A stretch of DNA of 38,392 nucleotides from NCBI GenBank assembly GCA_937883885.1, contig CAKZXL010000565.1, forward strand, positions 1-38,392, read 5' to 3'. Each line of letters starts with the position of its first letter. The stretch's first letter is position 1. This document shows, piece after piece, positions 17,184 to 24,819 of this stretch. Below the pieces are notes generated by a model, which was not told the origin of the DNA, ran no database searches, and saw only the letters and a program-made list of their open reading frames with translations. This DNA is from an uncultured Aquincola sp. (GTDB lineage Bacteria > Pseudomonadota > Gammaproteobacteria > Burkholderiales > Burkholderiaceae). The position numbers and the translations under genes were made by a program.

Positions 17184-17482
17184 CAATCCTCCGCACCGCC
17201 GCTGACCTCGAACGCCTGGCTGGTTTGGCGCGCCACCGCGCGGTCCACACCCGCATGCGGCGCTCTCAGCGGGGCTGCGATGGGCGTAGGTGCCGGGGCG
17301 CTCACTCCGAGAATCCACTGCTGCGCCAGCAGGCCTTCGTGGGCGAGGAACCGCAGCCGGTTGACTCGCTTGGGCCCTTTGTTGAATCGCATCAGGTCGT
17401 CGAACAGCCGTGGGTTGTCGTCACGCGACAACTCGAAGAGCAGCCTGACGCTGTGATCCACCTTCGTGTCGACTGCGCTCAT
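17183..17482 (-). CDS. small ParR-like partner of the ParM-like protein
   Basis: The 99-residue protein contains VRLLFELSRDDNPRLFDDL and a basic stretch KGPKRVNRLRFLAHEGL, followed by a Pro/Ala-rich tail. ParM-type genes are normally followed by a small DNA-binding adaptor (ParR); size, position and basic helix agree, but I cannot match a ribbon-helix-helix with certainty. Its ATG overlaps the stop of the ParM-like gene (ATGA at 17479-17482) and its TGA overlaps the next ATG, so the operon is tightly coupled. Confidence 0.5.
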   Translation of the reverse strand: MSAVDTKVDHSVRLLFELSRDDNPRLFDDLMRFNKGPKRVNRLRFLAHEGLLAQQWILGVSAPAPTPIAAPLRAPHAGVDRAVARQTSQAFEVSGGAED

Positions 17483-18513
17483 GCCCCGCCCCCTTCCGCC
17501 ACCACAAAGCCCGTGCTCTGCGTGGCCGCAGCCACAAAGTTGGAACCGGCGATCTGATACCCGCGCACGTTCGCGAAGATCGGCTCCTTGACCTCCAGCA
17601 CCTCGTGCGAAGCGAACGCCTGCTTGACCGCCTTGCGGAACAGGAACGCACCGCCGCCGACCAGGATCACGTTGCGCACGTCGTAGGCGGGGCCGATGCG
17701 CCGCATCATGGCTGCGACGGCCTGGCGGGCGATGCTTTCGACCATCGGCCTCATGCGCGAAAGCTGATAGGTCTTCTGGTACACGGTCAACGCCTTGCCG
17801 GTCCGCAGCGCGTGGTCGATGCTGTCCAGGCTGGTGTAGGTGGATCCGATCTCCACGCTCACGTCGTCCGCGATGAGGTTCAGGATGTCCGCCACCCCGC
17901 GGTCGACCGAGTGGCTGCGCTTGTGCGACAGCTTCATGCCGCGCGCCACCAGCCAGTCGAAGGTGCGCGAGCCGGGGTCGATCACCAGGCTCTGCTCGTC
18001 CTGCATGGCGAGCACGCGATCATGCTGGTCCGCATAGTCGATCAGCGCGCCGTGTGGCTGGGCCATGGCCAGCGCCTTGCGCACGTGCACCGACTTGCCA
18101 CTGCCCACGTCGTGCCGGCCCGTCATCAGCTTTTCGAGCGCGGCCTTGTCGGCGGCGAACGTCGCCACGGGCAGGCCGACGACGAGCAGGTCGATGTTTT
18201 CCACCTTCATCGAGCGCATGGCGCCACGCGCCAGCGCCAGGTACTCGGGCGTGTCGATGTAGCGGTGGTGGATCTGCGTCGCGCGGAATCCGTCGCCCGC
18301 GAGGATCACGTCCGGGCCGACCTCGTAGAAGACGCCCTTGATGGGAATCGCGAAGGTACGCCGGCGTTCCGCGCCCAGTGATGCCGACGGATCGCGCGTG
18401 CTGAGGCAGGCCAGTGACGGGAAGCTGGCGCAGCGAATGTCGGCTGCTGTTCCGCCCGTCGTGAACTTGGTGTAGCCGAAGCCGACATCGATGGCTCTGA
18501 CGACTGCTGTCAT
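17479..18513 (-). CDS. ParM/StbA-family actin-like ATPase (PRTRC system protein D)
   Basis: The 344-residue protein has the actin-fold nucleotide motifs: AIDVGFGYTKF (phosphate 1, about residues 7-17), VIDPGSRTFDW (phosphate 2) and VILVGGGAFLF (adenosine). The interval block YEVGPDVILAGDGFRA and LLVVGLPVATFAADK resemble protein D of PRTRC cassettes, which accompany a ParB-like and a ThiF-like gene on plasmids and integrative elements. The likely role is filament-based DNA segregation. GGAGG lies seven bases before the ATG at 18513. The ParB-like gene is in the window but 6 kb away beyond a transposon; the other PRTRC genes (A, B, C, E, F, ThiF) are not seen. Confidence 0.82.
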   Translation of the reverse strand: MTAVVRAIDVGFGYTKFTTGGTAADIRCASFPSLACLSTRDPSASLGAERRRTFAIPIKGVFYEVGPDVILAGDGFRATQIHHRYIDTPEYLALARGAMRSMKVENIDLLVVGLPVATFAADKAALEKLMTGRHDVGSGKSVHVRKALAMAQPHGALIDYADQHDRVLAMQDEQSLVIDPGSRTFDWLVARGMKLSHKRSHSVDRGVADILNLIADDVSVEIGSTYTSLDSIDHALRTGKALTVYQKTYQLSRMRPMVESIARQAVAAMMRRIGPAYDVRNVILVGGGAFLFRKAVKQAFASHEVLEVKEPIFANVRGYQIAGSNFVAAATQSTGFVVAEGGGA

Positions 18514-19534
18514 GGTGTTCCTCCAACAGACCAGTAAGACCGCCCAGCATCGGACGGCCGATGGCTCGCACCCACGCGGAAGACCGTCGAAGCTGCCGCG
18601 CTATCGCGATCAGGTCGCTCGCGACGACGACCGCGGTGGAACGCCCCTCTCGCTGCAATCGCACCTCTCCGCAGCCACAACGGCGCTTCCGCAAGTCGCT
18701 CCACGGTCGCACCCGTCTCGGTCCCGTCAAGTGCTGCAGTCGCGCCAATGCCCAGCCAGACCGTTCTTTCCGGGTCCTTCGGAGGCAGAGGTAGCAGATA
18801 GGCTTGTCAACCCCTCGCGCTCTGCGAGCCGACCTCGATCACGGCGCGCTAATCGGCACATTTCGAGCTTGAGGTGCGCGTGGCGCTGCCCCATGATTGC
18901 GGTGCGTCAAGCCGGTAGCTTCCACACCGGGCGCAGCACACAGTGGCCGCGTCGAAGGAAGCCCCATCAGACCGGTGACCTCGGTCGCCGCGGGCCTCGA
19001 TCCCCGGATCCGCGCGGACTCGATCCGCCAAGTTCACCCACCAGCCGCCATGGCCCGCGAGGCCGTGGATTGCGGCGTGCCCACGGGCACCCGCCTCTCT
19101 TCCCCTGACGTTCCAGCATCACGCGCCGCGGCCGCCTCGAGCGACCGCGACCCACGCCGCACCGGCTCGACCGGTACCCGTGGGATCTGCATGAACGGAC
19201 CGCCCACCGCGTTGGCTGCGGTGGTGCCTTTCGGTCCGCTTGGAACATCCGCGTGCGGCCCCTCAATGGGCCGACGTACGGGTGACGCCCGCACATCCTG
19301 CCGCGCCCGCCCTCGGCTAAAGCCGAGCTGGCGTCGCGGTCCGCCCCGAGCGGACAGCCACGCGTGTACGCACCGTGTGCAAGGCGATCACTTTTACGAA
19401 GGCCTGGACGGCGCTGCCGTCCAAACCCTAGGCAACCGCGCGTGGGGACGCGCAATCGACTCAATGCCTGGCCCGGCACCTGTCGGTTTCTCAGCGGGCC
19501 ACCCATTTCGATTCACCGGCACCCGGAGGTCGCC
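18514..19534. other. 1-kb gene-free region with three hairpins
   Basis: Neither strand has an ORF that looks coding. Three perfect short inverted repeats are present: CTCGGCT/AGCCGAG at 19312-19327, GTCCGC/GCGGAC at 19339-19355 and TGGACGGC/GCCGTCCA at 19405-19423. The region separates the ParM-like operon (leftward) from the integrase (rightward), so it should hold both promoters. It is a plausible place for a centromere-like site or recombination site, but no iteron array is obvious. Confidence 0.5.
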
Positions 19535-20650
19535 ATGCCGCGAACTGATCCACTGACCGTCGATCTCGACACCCTGCCGCTGCAGCCGCAGCGGTGCATG
19601 CACGTGCTGGCGCTCATCCTGCGCCGGCACAACTGGCAGCACGCGATCAAGGCCAAGAACATCGGCCATCGCACCGCGCAGGCGCGCGGCCGGCTTTGCG
19701 TGTGGGTGTTTCGATTCCTGCACCACAACCCGGCCAAGGCCTTCAAGCTCGACCCGCGCTCGTTCAGCGGACGCCATGCCGACTTCGTGCTGGCGCATTG
19801 GTGCGCCGAAGCCAAAGCCGGCCGCCTGGCGCCGGGCACGATCCCGACCTACTACTCGCACCTCAAGACCTTCACCCGCTGGATCGGCAAGCCCAAGCTG
19901 CTGAAGCCGATCCGGGCCTACTTCGACGACCCGGCGCTGTACCGGCGCAGCGGCATCACCACGAACGACAAGTCCTGGCGCGCGCTCGGCGTCGACCTCG
20001 CGTCCGTGATCCGCGACGTCGAGGACTACGACGTGCACGCGGCGGCAAGCCTCTGGCTGATGCTCGCCTTCGGGCTGCGGTTCAAGGAGAGCCTGATGCT
20101 GCGTCCGCACGTTGACGTGGCGACCGCCTGCCAAGCCAAAGGTGATTCAGGATCGGGTGGGAATGACGAGAGCGGAGCCGTCCAGTACCTCGACACCCAC
20201 CGCGGGACGAAGGGCGGACGCCAGCGCTACGTGCCGATCGACGACGCCTTGTGCCGCCATGCCATCGCCTACGCATGTCACGTCGCCAAGGGCAGGCAGG
20301 GCAGCGTCAGCGACCCGAATCTGACGCTGGTCCAGGCGTTGCGGCGGCTGCGCTACGTGATGGAGCGCTTCGGCATCACGAAGCGCGATCTGCGCGTGGT
20401 CCCGCATGGCCTTCGACATCAGTTCGCGGCCAGCCGCTACACCGAGCGGACCGGCGCGCTGCCCCCGGTGGCTGGCGGCCCCGGTGTCGCGCCGGATGCC
20501 GACAGCGCCGCACGGCAACACGTGTCTGCCTTGCTTGGCCATGGCAGGCCGCAGATCACGAACGCGTATTTAGGTCAGTCCGCCGCTATGCGCAGAAAGC
20601 CAGCTTTGGGCGCGTCTGGCGCCAGCAAGGCCGCGTCCGACTCAACATAA
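19535..20650 (+). CDS. tyrosine recombinase/integrase, 3' end replaced by transposon
   Basis: The hybrid ORF encodes 371 residues. The start at 19535 has GGAGG seven bases upstream. Residues up to about 150 form the SAM-like DNA-binding domain; the catalytic domain carries the first Arg in FGLRFKESLML, a Lys in RGTKGGRQRY, HGLRH, GHGR and the Tyr in NAYLG. At exactly that Tyr codon (20567) a mercury transposon begins. The last 28 codons (YLGQSAAMRRKPAL and on to the TAA at 20650) come from the transposon end. The original end (YLGRSVVTRSKPQAG to a TAA at 24817-24819) lies beyond the transposon, still in an open frame. Whether the hybrid protein is active cannot be told. Confidence 0.8.
   Translation: MPRTDPLTVDLDTLPLQPQRCMHVLALILRRHNWQHAIKAKNIGHRTAQARGRLCVWVFRFLHHNPAKAFKLDPRSFSGRHADFVLAHWCAEAKAGRLAPGTIPTYYSHLKTFTRWIGKPKLLKPIRAYFDDPALYRRSGITTNDKSWRALGVDLASVIRDVEDYDVHAAASLWLMLAFGLRFKESLMLRPHVDVATACQAKGDSGSGGNDESGAVQYLDTHRGTKGGRQRYVPIDDALCRHAIAYACHVAKGRQGSVSDPNLTLVQALRRLRYVMERFGITKRDLRVVPHGLRHQFAASRYTERTGALPPVAGGPGVAPDADSAARQHVSALLGHGRPQITNAYLGQSAAMRRKPALGASGASKAASDST
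20567..20599 (+). repeat. mercury transposon left inverted end (copy A)
   Basis: The 33-base sequence starting TATTTAGGT and containing TATGCGCAG matches the reverse complement of 24630-24662 at 28 of 33 positions. It encodes YLGQSAAMRRK in the integrase frame, beginning with the catalytic Tyr codon. Confidence 0.8.
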
Positions 20651-20742
20651 CCCTGTCGCGCAACACATCGGACACCGGGCTGTCGGGGGAGTCGAAACGC
20701 ATCTAGCCGGTCTACCGAAACGTCGGCCGGCTGACATCGTGC

Positions 20743-20760
20743 GCGCAGGCGCGCCTGCGC
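20743..20760. terminator. perfect palindrome, possible end of mer transcript
   Basis: GCGCAGGCGCGCCTGCGC is self-complementary over 18 bases and lies about 30 bases past the stop of the last mer-operon gene. It lacks a following T run on the minus strand, so the terminator role is uncertain. Confidence 0.35.
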
Positions 20761-20791
20761 GGGGGAAGTTCTGCCGCGCGGGTCGTGGCCT

Positions 20792-21013
20792 TCAGGCGCT
20801 GCAGCTCGAACACCCGCGTTGCATCTGCACCGGCGGGCACTTGACCGAACCGTACGAGCAGAACACGCAACAGTCGCCCGCCTTCGGCCGCAGCACGGTC
20901 TTGCAGCTCTCGCACTCGTAGAAGAACTGGCAGGCGTCGGTCGGCATGACCTCTGGCTTGGCGTGGCCGCACTCCGGGCATGTCAGCACCGATTCCAGTT
21001 CTGGGGCGGCCAT
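20792..21013 (-). CDS. small Cys-rich (GDCC-type) protein of the mer operon
   Basis: The 73-residue protein has two zinc-ribbon-like Cys pairs (CPECGH; CESCK) and a third cluster GDCCVFCSYG followed by KCPP and a Cys-rich end. Such GDCCxFC proteins occur beside mercury or other metal-resistance genes and probably bind a metal; the exact role is unknown. ATG at 21013 with GAGGAAG just upstream; an in-frame GTG lies at 21019. It follows merP with almost no gap and is the last gene of the merTP operon. Confidence 0.7.
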   Translation of the reverse strand: MAAPELESVLTCPECGHAKPEVMPTDACQFFYECESCKTVLRPKAGDCCVFCSYGSVKCPPVQMQRGCSSCSA

Positions 21014-21015
21014 GA

Positions 21016-21294
21016 TCACTTCCTCACCGTCGAGGGGAAGCCCGCGTCCGTCGTAGCCTTCGCCAGTGCCGTTGCGTTGGTCTTGTCAGCATCAAACGTC
21101 ACGGTGGCCGTCTTCTTCGCGAAGTCGACCTGAGCCTGGCTCACACCAGCCACCTTCTCCAGCGACTTCTTCACCGTGACCGGACACAGCCCGCAGGTCA
21201 TGTTCTGCACGTCGAGCACGGCGGTCTGCGGCGGCGCAGCCAGAGAAGCCAAGGGCATCAGCGTGGCGAGCGCTGCGGAAATCAAGTGGCGCAT
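21016..21294 (-). CDS. merP: periplasmic mercury-binding protein MerP
   Basis: The 92-residue protein starts with a signal peptide (LISAALATLMPLASLA) and has a single heavy-metal-associated domain with MTCGLCPVTVKKSLEKV, the Hg(II)-binding Cys pair of MerP. In the known pathway MerP binds mercuric ions in the periplasm and passes them to MerT. Length is typical. It lies 11 bases downstream of merT on the same strand. Confidence 0.92.
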   Translation of the reverse strand: MRHLISAALATLMPLASLAAPPQTAVLDVQNMTCGLCPVTVKKSLEKVAGVSQAQVDFAKKTATVTFDADKTNATALAKATTDAGFPSTVRK

Positions 21295-21305
21295 GGGTAG
21301 GTCCT

Positions 21306-21653
21306 TCACAAAAAGAATGGCGCCAACCAGGGCACCGACAACAACGCGAGCAGCCCCAGCGCGACCAGCCAGAAGATCAGCCGCTGCCGCTTGAGTACGA
21401 TCGGCTCGGCGCACGCCGCGCCGGGCTCGCAGAGCTGTGGCTGCAGGTACAGACGCCGGAACGCCAGACCCAGGAACAGCAGCGTCGCAGCAATGAACCA
21501 GGGCCTCAAAGGCTCCAGCGCCATCAGGTTGGAGATCCAGGCGCCGCCGATGCCCAGCGTCAAGAGCACGAGCGGACCGACGCAGCACACCGACGCGCCG
21601 ACGGCGGCCAACGCGCTGGCGAGCAGCGAACCTCTTGTCTTGAACGTTGCCAT
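21306..21653 (-). CDS. merT: mercuric ion transporter MerT
   Basis: The 115-residue inner-membrane protein has three hydrophobic helices. The first contains the vicinal Cys pair (ASVCCVGPLVLL), and a cytoplasmic loop carries a second Cys pair (CEPGAACAEP), as in MerT. It takes Hg(II) from MerP into the cytoplasm, where MerA normally reduces it; no merA is found in this window. I used the ATG at 21653, which opens MATFKTRGSLLASAL. It is transcribed from the MerR-type promoter at 21683-21714. Confidence 0.92.
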   Translation of the reverse strand: MATFKTRGSLLASALAAVGASVCCVGPLVLLTLGIGGAWISNLMALEPLRPWFIAATLLFLGLAFRRLYLQPQLCEPGAACAEPIVLKRQRLIFWLVALGLLALLSVPWLAPFFL

Positions 21654-21682
21654 ACACCGGGTGAACTTGTTCGATGGCGGAA

Positions 21683-21714
21683 AGTCTAGAGTCCGTACCA
21701 TGGTACGGAGTCAA
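21683..21714 (-). promoter_or_regulatory. MerR-regulated mer promoter and operator
   Basis: On the minus strand a -35 TTGACT (21709-21714) and a -10 TAGACT (21683-21688) are separated by about 20 bases, longer than normal. The spacer holds the perfect dyad CCGTACCATGGTACGG (21693-21708). This is the MerR-family layout, in which the activator untwists an overlong spacer. It lies between merT and the divergent merR. Confidence 0.88.
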
Positions 21715-21723
21715 GGGGTGCAG

Positions 21724-22122
21724 ATGACAAGCGAGCTGACGATAGGGCGACTGGCCGACGAGGCCGGCGTGAACGTCGAGACGATCCGGTACTACCAGCG
21801 CCGCGGCTTGATGGCTGAACCGGACAAACCGGCGAGCGGACATCGCCGCTATGGCCCGGCGGCGATCAAGCGCGTGCGGTTCATCAAACGCGCGCAGGTG
21901 CTGGGCTTCACGCTGGAGGAAGTCGCCAGCATGCTGGAGCTCGACGAGGCCTGCGCCTGTGCCGAAACGCGCGAGTTGGCCGGGCACAAGTTGCAGGTCA
22001 TCGAAGAGAAGCTCGCTGACTTGAAGGCAATGCGCAAGGCCTTGTTGGCGCTGCTGCGCCAATGCGATACGGGGGCGGCCACGGGCAGTTGCCCGATCAT
22101 CCATGCCCTGGCCGCCGACTGA
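21724..22122 (+). CDS. merR: mercury-responsive regulator MerR
   Basis: The 132-residue protein has the MerR helix-turn-helix (LTIGRLADEAGVNVETIRYY), the dimerisation helix, and the three Hg(II)-ligand Cys positions in LDEACAC, LLRQCD and GSCPII, equivalent to Cys82, Cys117 and Cys126 of the Tn501 protein. The start at 21724 gives the usual length. It is divergent from merT, with the operator between them, and should repress merTP without mercury and activate it with mercury. Confidence 0.9.
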   Translation: MTSELTIGRLADEAGVNVETIRYYQRRGLMAEPDKPASGHRRYGPAAIKRVRFIKRAQVLGFTLEEVASMLELDEACACAETRELAGHKLQVIEEKLADLKAMRKALLALLRQCDTGAATGSCPIIHALAAD

Positions 22123-22140
22123 CAAACTACCCAAGCGCGG

Positions 22141-23151
22141 CTACAGCGAGCGCAGCCAGTCCAGCAGCGACTTGCTCTGCTGCCAGGACGGCAGAGCTGC
22201 CGATGGCGACTCGCCAGCCACCTTCTCCAGCGCGCGTCGCTTCATCTCCAGGTTCGCACGGGCGTAGATCTGCGTCGTCTTCACATCGACGTGCCCGAGG
22301 AAGTCGCGGATCATGTCCAGCGACACGCCGCTCTGCAGAAGGTGCATGCCCTTGGTGTGCCGCATGCTGTGGGGGCTGATCTTCTGCGTGAAGCCAGGCA
22401 CCGCCGACCTGGCTGCCTGCACGTGGCACTGCAGCAGGTACCGCAGGCCCGACCTCGACAGGCGCCCACCCTGGCGGTTCTGGAACAGCGGCAGGTGGCC
22501 TCGCTCAGGCCGGTCGAGATCGTTCTCACGCAGGTGGTCACGCAGCAGCCCAGCCGTGGCGTCCATCAGGGGCACCACGCGCACCTTGCGCCCCTTGCCC
22601 AGCAGCCTGACCTGGGCAGGTGTCGTCAGGCGCACATCGTGGGCGTTCAGGTCGATCAACTCTTGCGCTCGGGCGCCAGTGTCGTACAGCACGCTGAGCA
22701 TCACCGCGTCGCGCCGCCCGGCCGGCGTGGTCGGATCGGGATGCGCCAGCACCTGCGTCAGCTCGTCCTTGGACATGTAGGCCACCGGCACCTGGACATG
22801 GCGCCGCAGCGGCATCGCCATGATCTTCTGGCACTGCAGCATCCGCTCCGGCACCTCCGATTGCACGTAGCGGAAGAACGCGTGCAGCACGGCCAGGCGC
22901 TGGTTCAGGGTGCGGATCGAGCAGTGCCGCTCCTGGGCCAGGTGATCGAGGAAGGCCTCTACGAAAGCCACGTCGATGTCGGCCAGGGACAGGCGCTCGA
23001 CAGCGATGCCGCGACCGTCACGTCCGAAGCGCAGCAGCAGCGTGAACACATCGCGGTAGGCCTTGATCGTGTTCGGGCTCAGGTTGCGCTGGCCGGCCAG
23101 GTAGCGCGTGAGGAAGTTCGTCACGTGCACGGAGAGGTCGGTCGGCTTCAT
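22141..23151 (-). CDS. tyrosine recombinase, second of a tandem pair
   Basis: The 336-residue protein has an N-terminal SAM-like domain (LSPNTIKAYRDVFTLLLRF) and a complete catalytic domain: Arg in YDTGARAQELIDL, Lys in LLGKGRKVRVVPL, HSMRH, LGHVDVKTTQIY. All key residues are present, so it is probably active. Its ATG overlaps the stop of the upstream recombinase (ATGA at 23148-23151), indicating coupled translation. Its stop lies 19 bases from that of the convergent merR gene. It likely acts on the 33-base transposon ends with its neighbour. Confidence 0.88.
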   Translation of the reverse strand: MKPTDLSVHVTNFLTRYLAGQRNLSPNTIKAYRDVFTLLLRFGRDGRGIAVERLSLADIDVAFVEAFLDHLAQERHCSIRTLNQRLAVLHAFFRYVQSEVPERMLQCQKIMAMPLRRHVQVPVAYMSKDELTQVLAHPDPTTPAGRRDAVMLSVLYDTGARAQELIDLNAHDVRLTTPAQVRLLGKGRKVRVVPLMDATAGLLRDHLRENDLDRPERGHLPLFQNRQGGRLSRSGLRYLLQCHVQAARSAVPGFTQKISPHSMRHTKGMHLLQSGVSLDMIRDFLGHVDVKTTQIYARANLEMKRRALEKVAGESPSAALPSWQQSKSLLDWLRSL

Positions 23152-24517
23152 GACGGCCTCCAGGGCCTGCGCGGAATGACGTCGCTGAAGGCTGCATCCG
23201 ATCGCGAGACGATCTCCGGGTACAGCTCGGCGGTCATCTGCAGGTAGTCCTGCGTGCCGTCGATCGAGGCGTGGCCGAGATAGGTGGCCAGCACGGGCAT
23301 CCTGGCCTGCAGATCGGCGCCCTCGCGGTACCAGCGCAGCAGCGTGTGCACGGCAAAGGTGTGCCGACTATTCCGCTGTCGGAATAGGCGCCACTATTCC
23401 GAGTCCAGGAATAGTGGCGCAGCGAGTGCAGGCCCTGGCGCTGTGGCGTCTTGAACTTGATGCCGGCCAGCTCCCGCCAATAGGTGACGACACGGTGGAG
23501 TCGATCGCGCTCGCAGATGGGCTCGAACGGCGGCGTCAGGTTGGTGAAGAGATGCCGGTGCTCCACCGGGGGTCGGCCTGCACGCAGATAGTCGATGAGC
23601 GCGGTGCCGACCTCCTCGATCAGCGGCAGGACCAGAGGCTCACCCGTCTTGTGCTGGACGATCTCGATCGTGGTAGTGATCCAGTGCAGGTGGTCGAGCG
23701 TCAAACCCTTGATGTCGCCCAGGCGCAGACCCAGGCGCGCGGCGAGCAGCAGGATGGCGTAGTCACGCTTGCCCTTGGGTGAGCGGCGATCGACGACGGC
23801 GAGCAGCCGCTGGACCAGCTCCGGTTCCCACACCGAAGGCACCGTGGCATTGCTCGCCAGTCGGATCGTTGGTATCGCGGTGCTGAGGTCACGGGGCAGG
23901 ACGTCGCGCATGAACAGGTACTGCAGGAACAGCCGCAGGTCAGACGACACCCGTGAGACGGTCCTCGGCTTCGAGGCCGTTCGGCTCTGAATGAAGGCGC
24001 TGAGGTCTTCGGCCTGCAGCGTGTCCAGCGACTCCAACCCTCGGGTGCGCAGGAAATCCAGGAAGACTGCGATGTTGTGGATGCGCTCGGCCAGGCTTGA
24101 AGGCCGTAGATGCCGGCGCTCTCTGGCGTACTGCTCGTACTCGCGCAGCACCTTGTGCATGCCCTCCGGCACGCGCAGCCCGGTCGTCTCGACCACGAAA
24201 CGGCAGATGGTGCCGGTGCGTACGAGGTCGTCGAGCACCTTGATGCCGAAGACCAAGTGCCGCCGCCACTGTTGGCCGAGCTTGAGCACCTCCCCGTCGC
24301 GAAGGCCATACGCCTGCTCGAAGCGCAGGGCCAGTTCACGCGTGTACTCGGCGGGCAGGCCCTGGGCGCGGGCGAAGTCGGCCAGATGCTCCCACACCCG
24401 CTTGTAGCGATTGATGGTGCGGATGGTGTAGCTGCGCATCAGCAGTTCCTGCGCAGCGCCTCGGCACAGCGGCTCCAGCGCCAGCGCACCGGACCCATTG
24501 GAGTTGAGCGAATCCAT
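23148..24517 (-). pseudogene. tyrosine recombinase, first of the pair, broken by 53-bp palindromic insert
   Basis: The intact protein would have 438 residues: 1370 bases less the 53-bp insert is 1317, or 439 codons. The N-terminal domain (SYTIRTINRYKRVWEHL) and first catalytic Arg (LGLRLGDIKGL) are present. Between the HSLRH box and TFAVHTLLRW a 53-bp sequence is inserted, shifting the frame; after it the old frame continues LATYLGHASIDGTQDYL to the stop at 23148. As it stands the protein lacks the last His and the Tyr nucleophile. ATG at 24517 with GAGGAG upstream. Confidence 0.8.
23364..23416. repeat. 53-bp twin-hairpin insertion
   Basis: The insert consists of two back-to-back hairpins: CTATTCCG/CGGAATAG with a 4-base loop (23368-23387) and CACTATTCC/GGAATAGTG with a 7-base loop (23392-23416). 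GTG occurs at both boundaries (23361-23363 and 23414-23416), so the insertion may have duplicated three bases. Removing it restores the recombinase frame exactly, which marks it as a mobile or REP-like element. Confidence 0.8.
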
Positions 24518-24629
24518 GATCGTCTCCTCGTTAACGGCAGCCACAGCGGCCACCGGGGAGGACGATCTTGGAAGCGTTATGCGCAGTCGGGATGGCCTAC
24601 GTCATAGGTGGCTCGCTCGGCTTGAGGCC

Positions 24630-24662
24630 CTTGCTGCGCATAACCGCGGACGAACCTAAATA
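24630..24662 (-). repeat. mercury transposon right inverted end (copy B)
   Basis: On the minus strand it reads TATTTAGGTTCGTCCGCGGT and continues to TATGCGCAG, 28 of 33 identical to the left end. It encodes YLGSSAVMRSK in one frame, with a stop soon after. A partial inverted copy (TTATGCGCAG) lies at 24578-24587. Confidence 0.78.
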
Positions 24663-24690
24663 GGACATATGTACAGCTACACATATCGCG

Positions 24691-24819
24691 TATTTGGGCC
24701 GGTCCGTCGTTACGCGCAGCAAACCGCAAGCCGGCTCGCCGGCCGAGCTGCTCGTGCGCTCAGCCACCGAACTCAGCGATCCAGCGATGGCTGACCCCTC
24801 CACATCGATCAATGGGTAA
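24691..24819 (+). pseudogene. displaced 3' end of the integrase gene
   Basis: From TAT at 24691 an open frame reads YLGRSVVTRSKPQAGSPAEL and ends at the TAA at 24817-24819 (42 codons plus stop). Its first residues match the YLG block of the hybrid integrase end and of the transposon ends (25 of 33 bases match copy A). Joined to 19535-20566 it would rebuild a complete tyrosine recombinase. It has no start of its own. The last bases overlap the 3' end of the opposing ParB-like gene. Confidence 0.7.

Larger units (their letters stand above)
20567..24690. mobile_element. 4.1-kb mercury-resistance transposon with two tyrosine recombinases
   Basis: Inverted ends (20567-20599 and 24630-24662) enclose a small Cys-rich gene, merP, merT, merR and two adjacent tyrosine recombinase genes. 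The element sits within an integrase gene, whose displaced 3' end starts at 24691; CGCGTATTT is present at both junctions. The right junction has 28 extra bases, including a short palindrome, outside the inverted end. The recombinase pair resembles RIT or Tn554-like elements that move with tyrosine recombinases. A third recombinase of a full RIT trio is not present. Confidence 0.72.

Noticed and set aside
19312..19423. Three hairpins upstream of the integrase considered as another radC-like leader or a replication origin
   Set aside because: They lie more than 100 bases from the start codon, lack the GGGGA-type first stem, and show no iterons or DnaA-like array.
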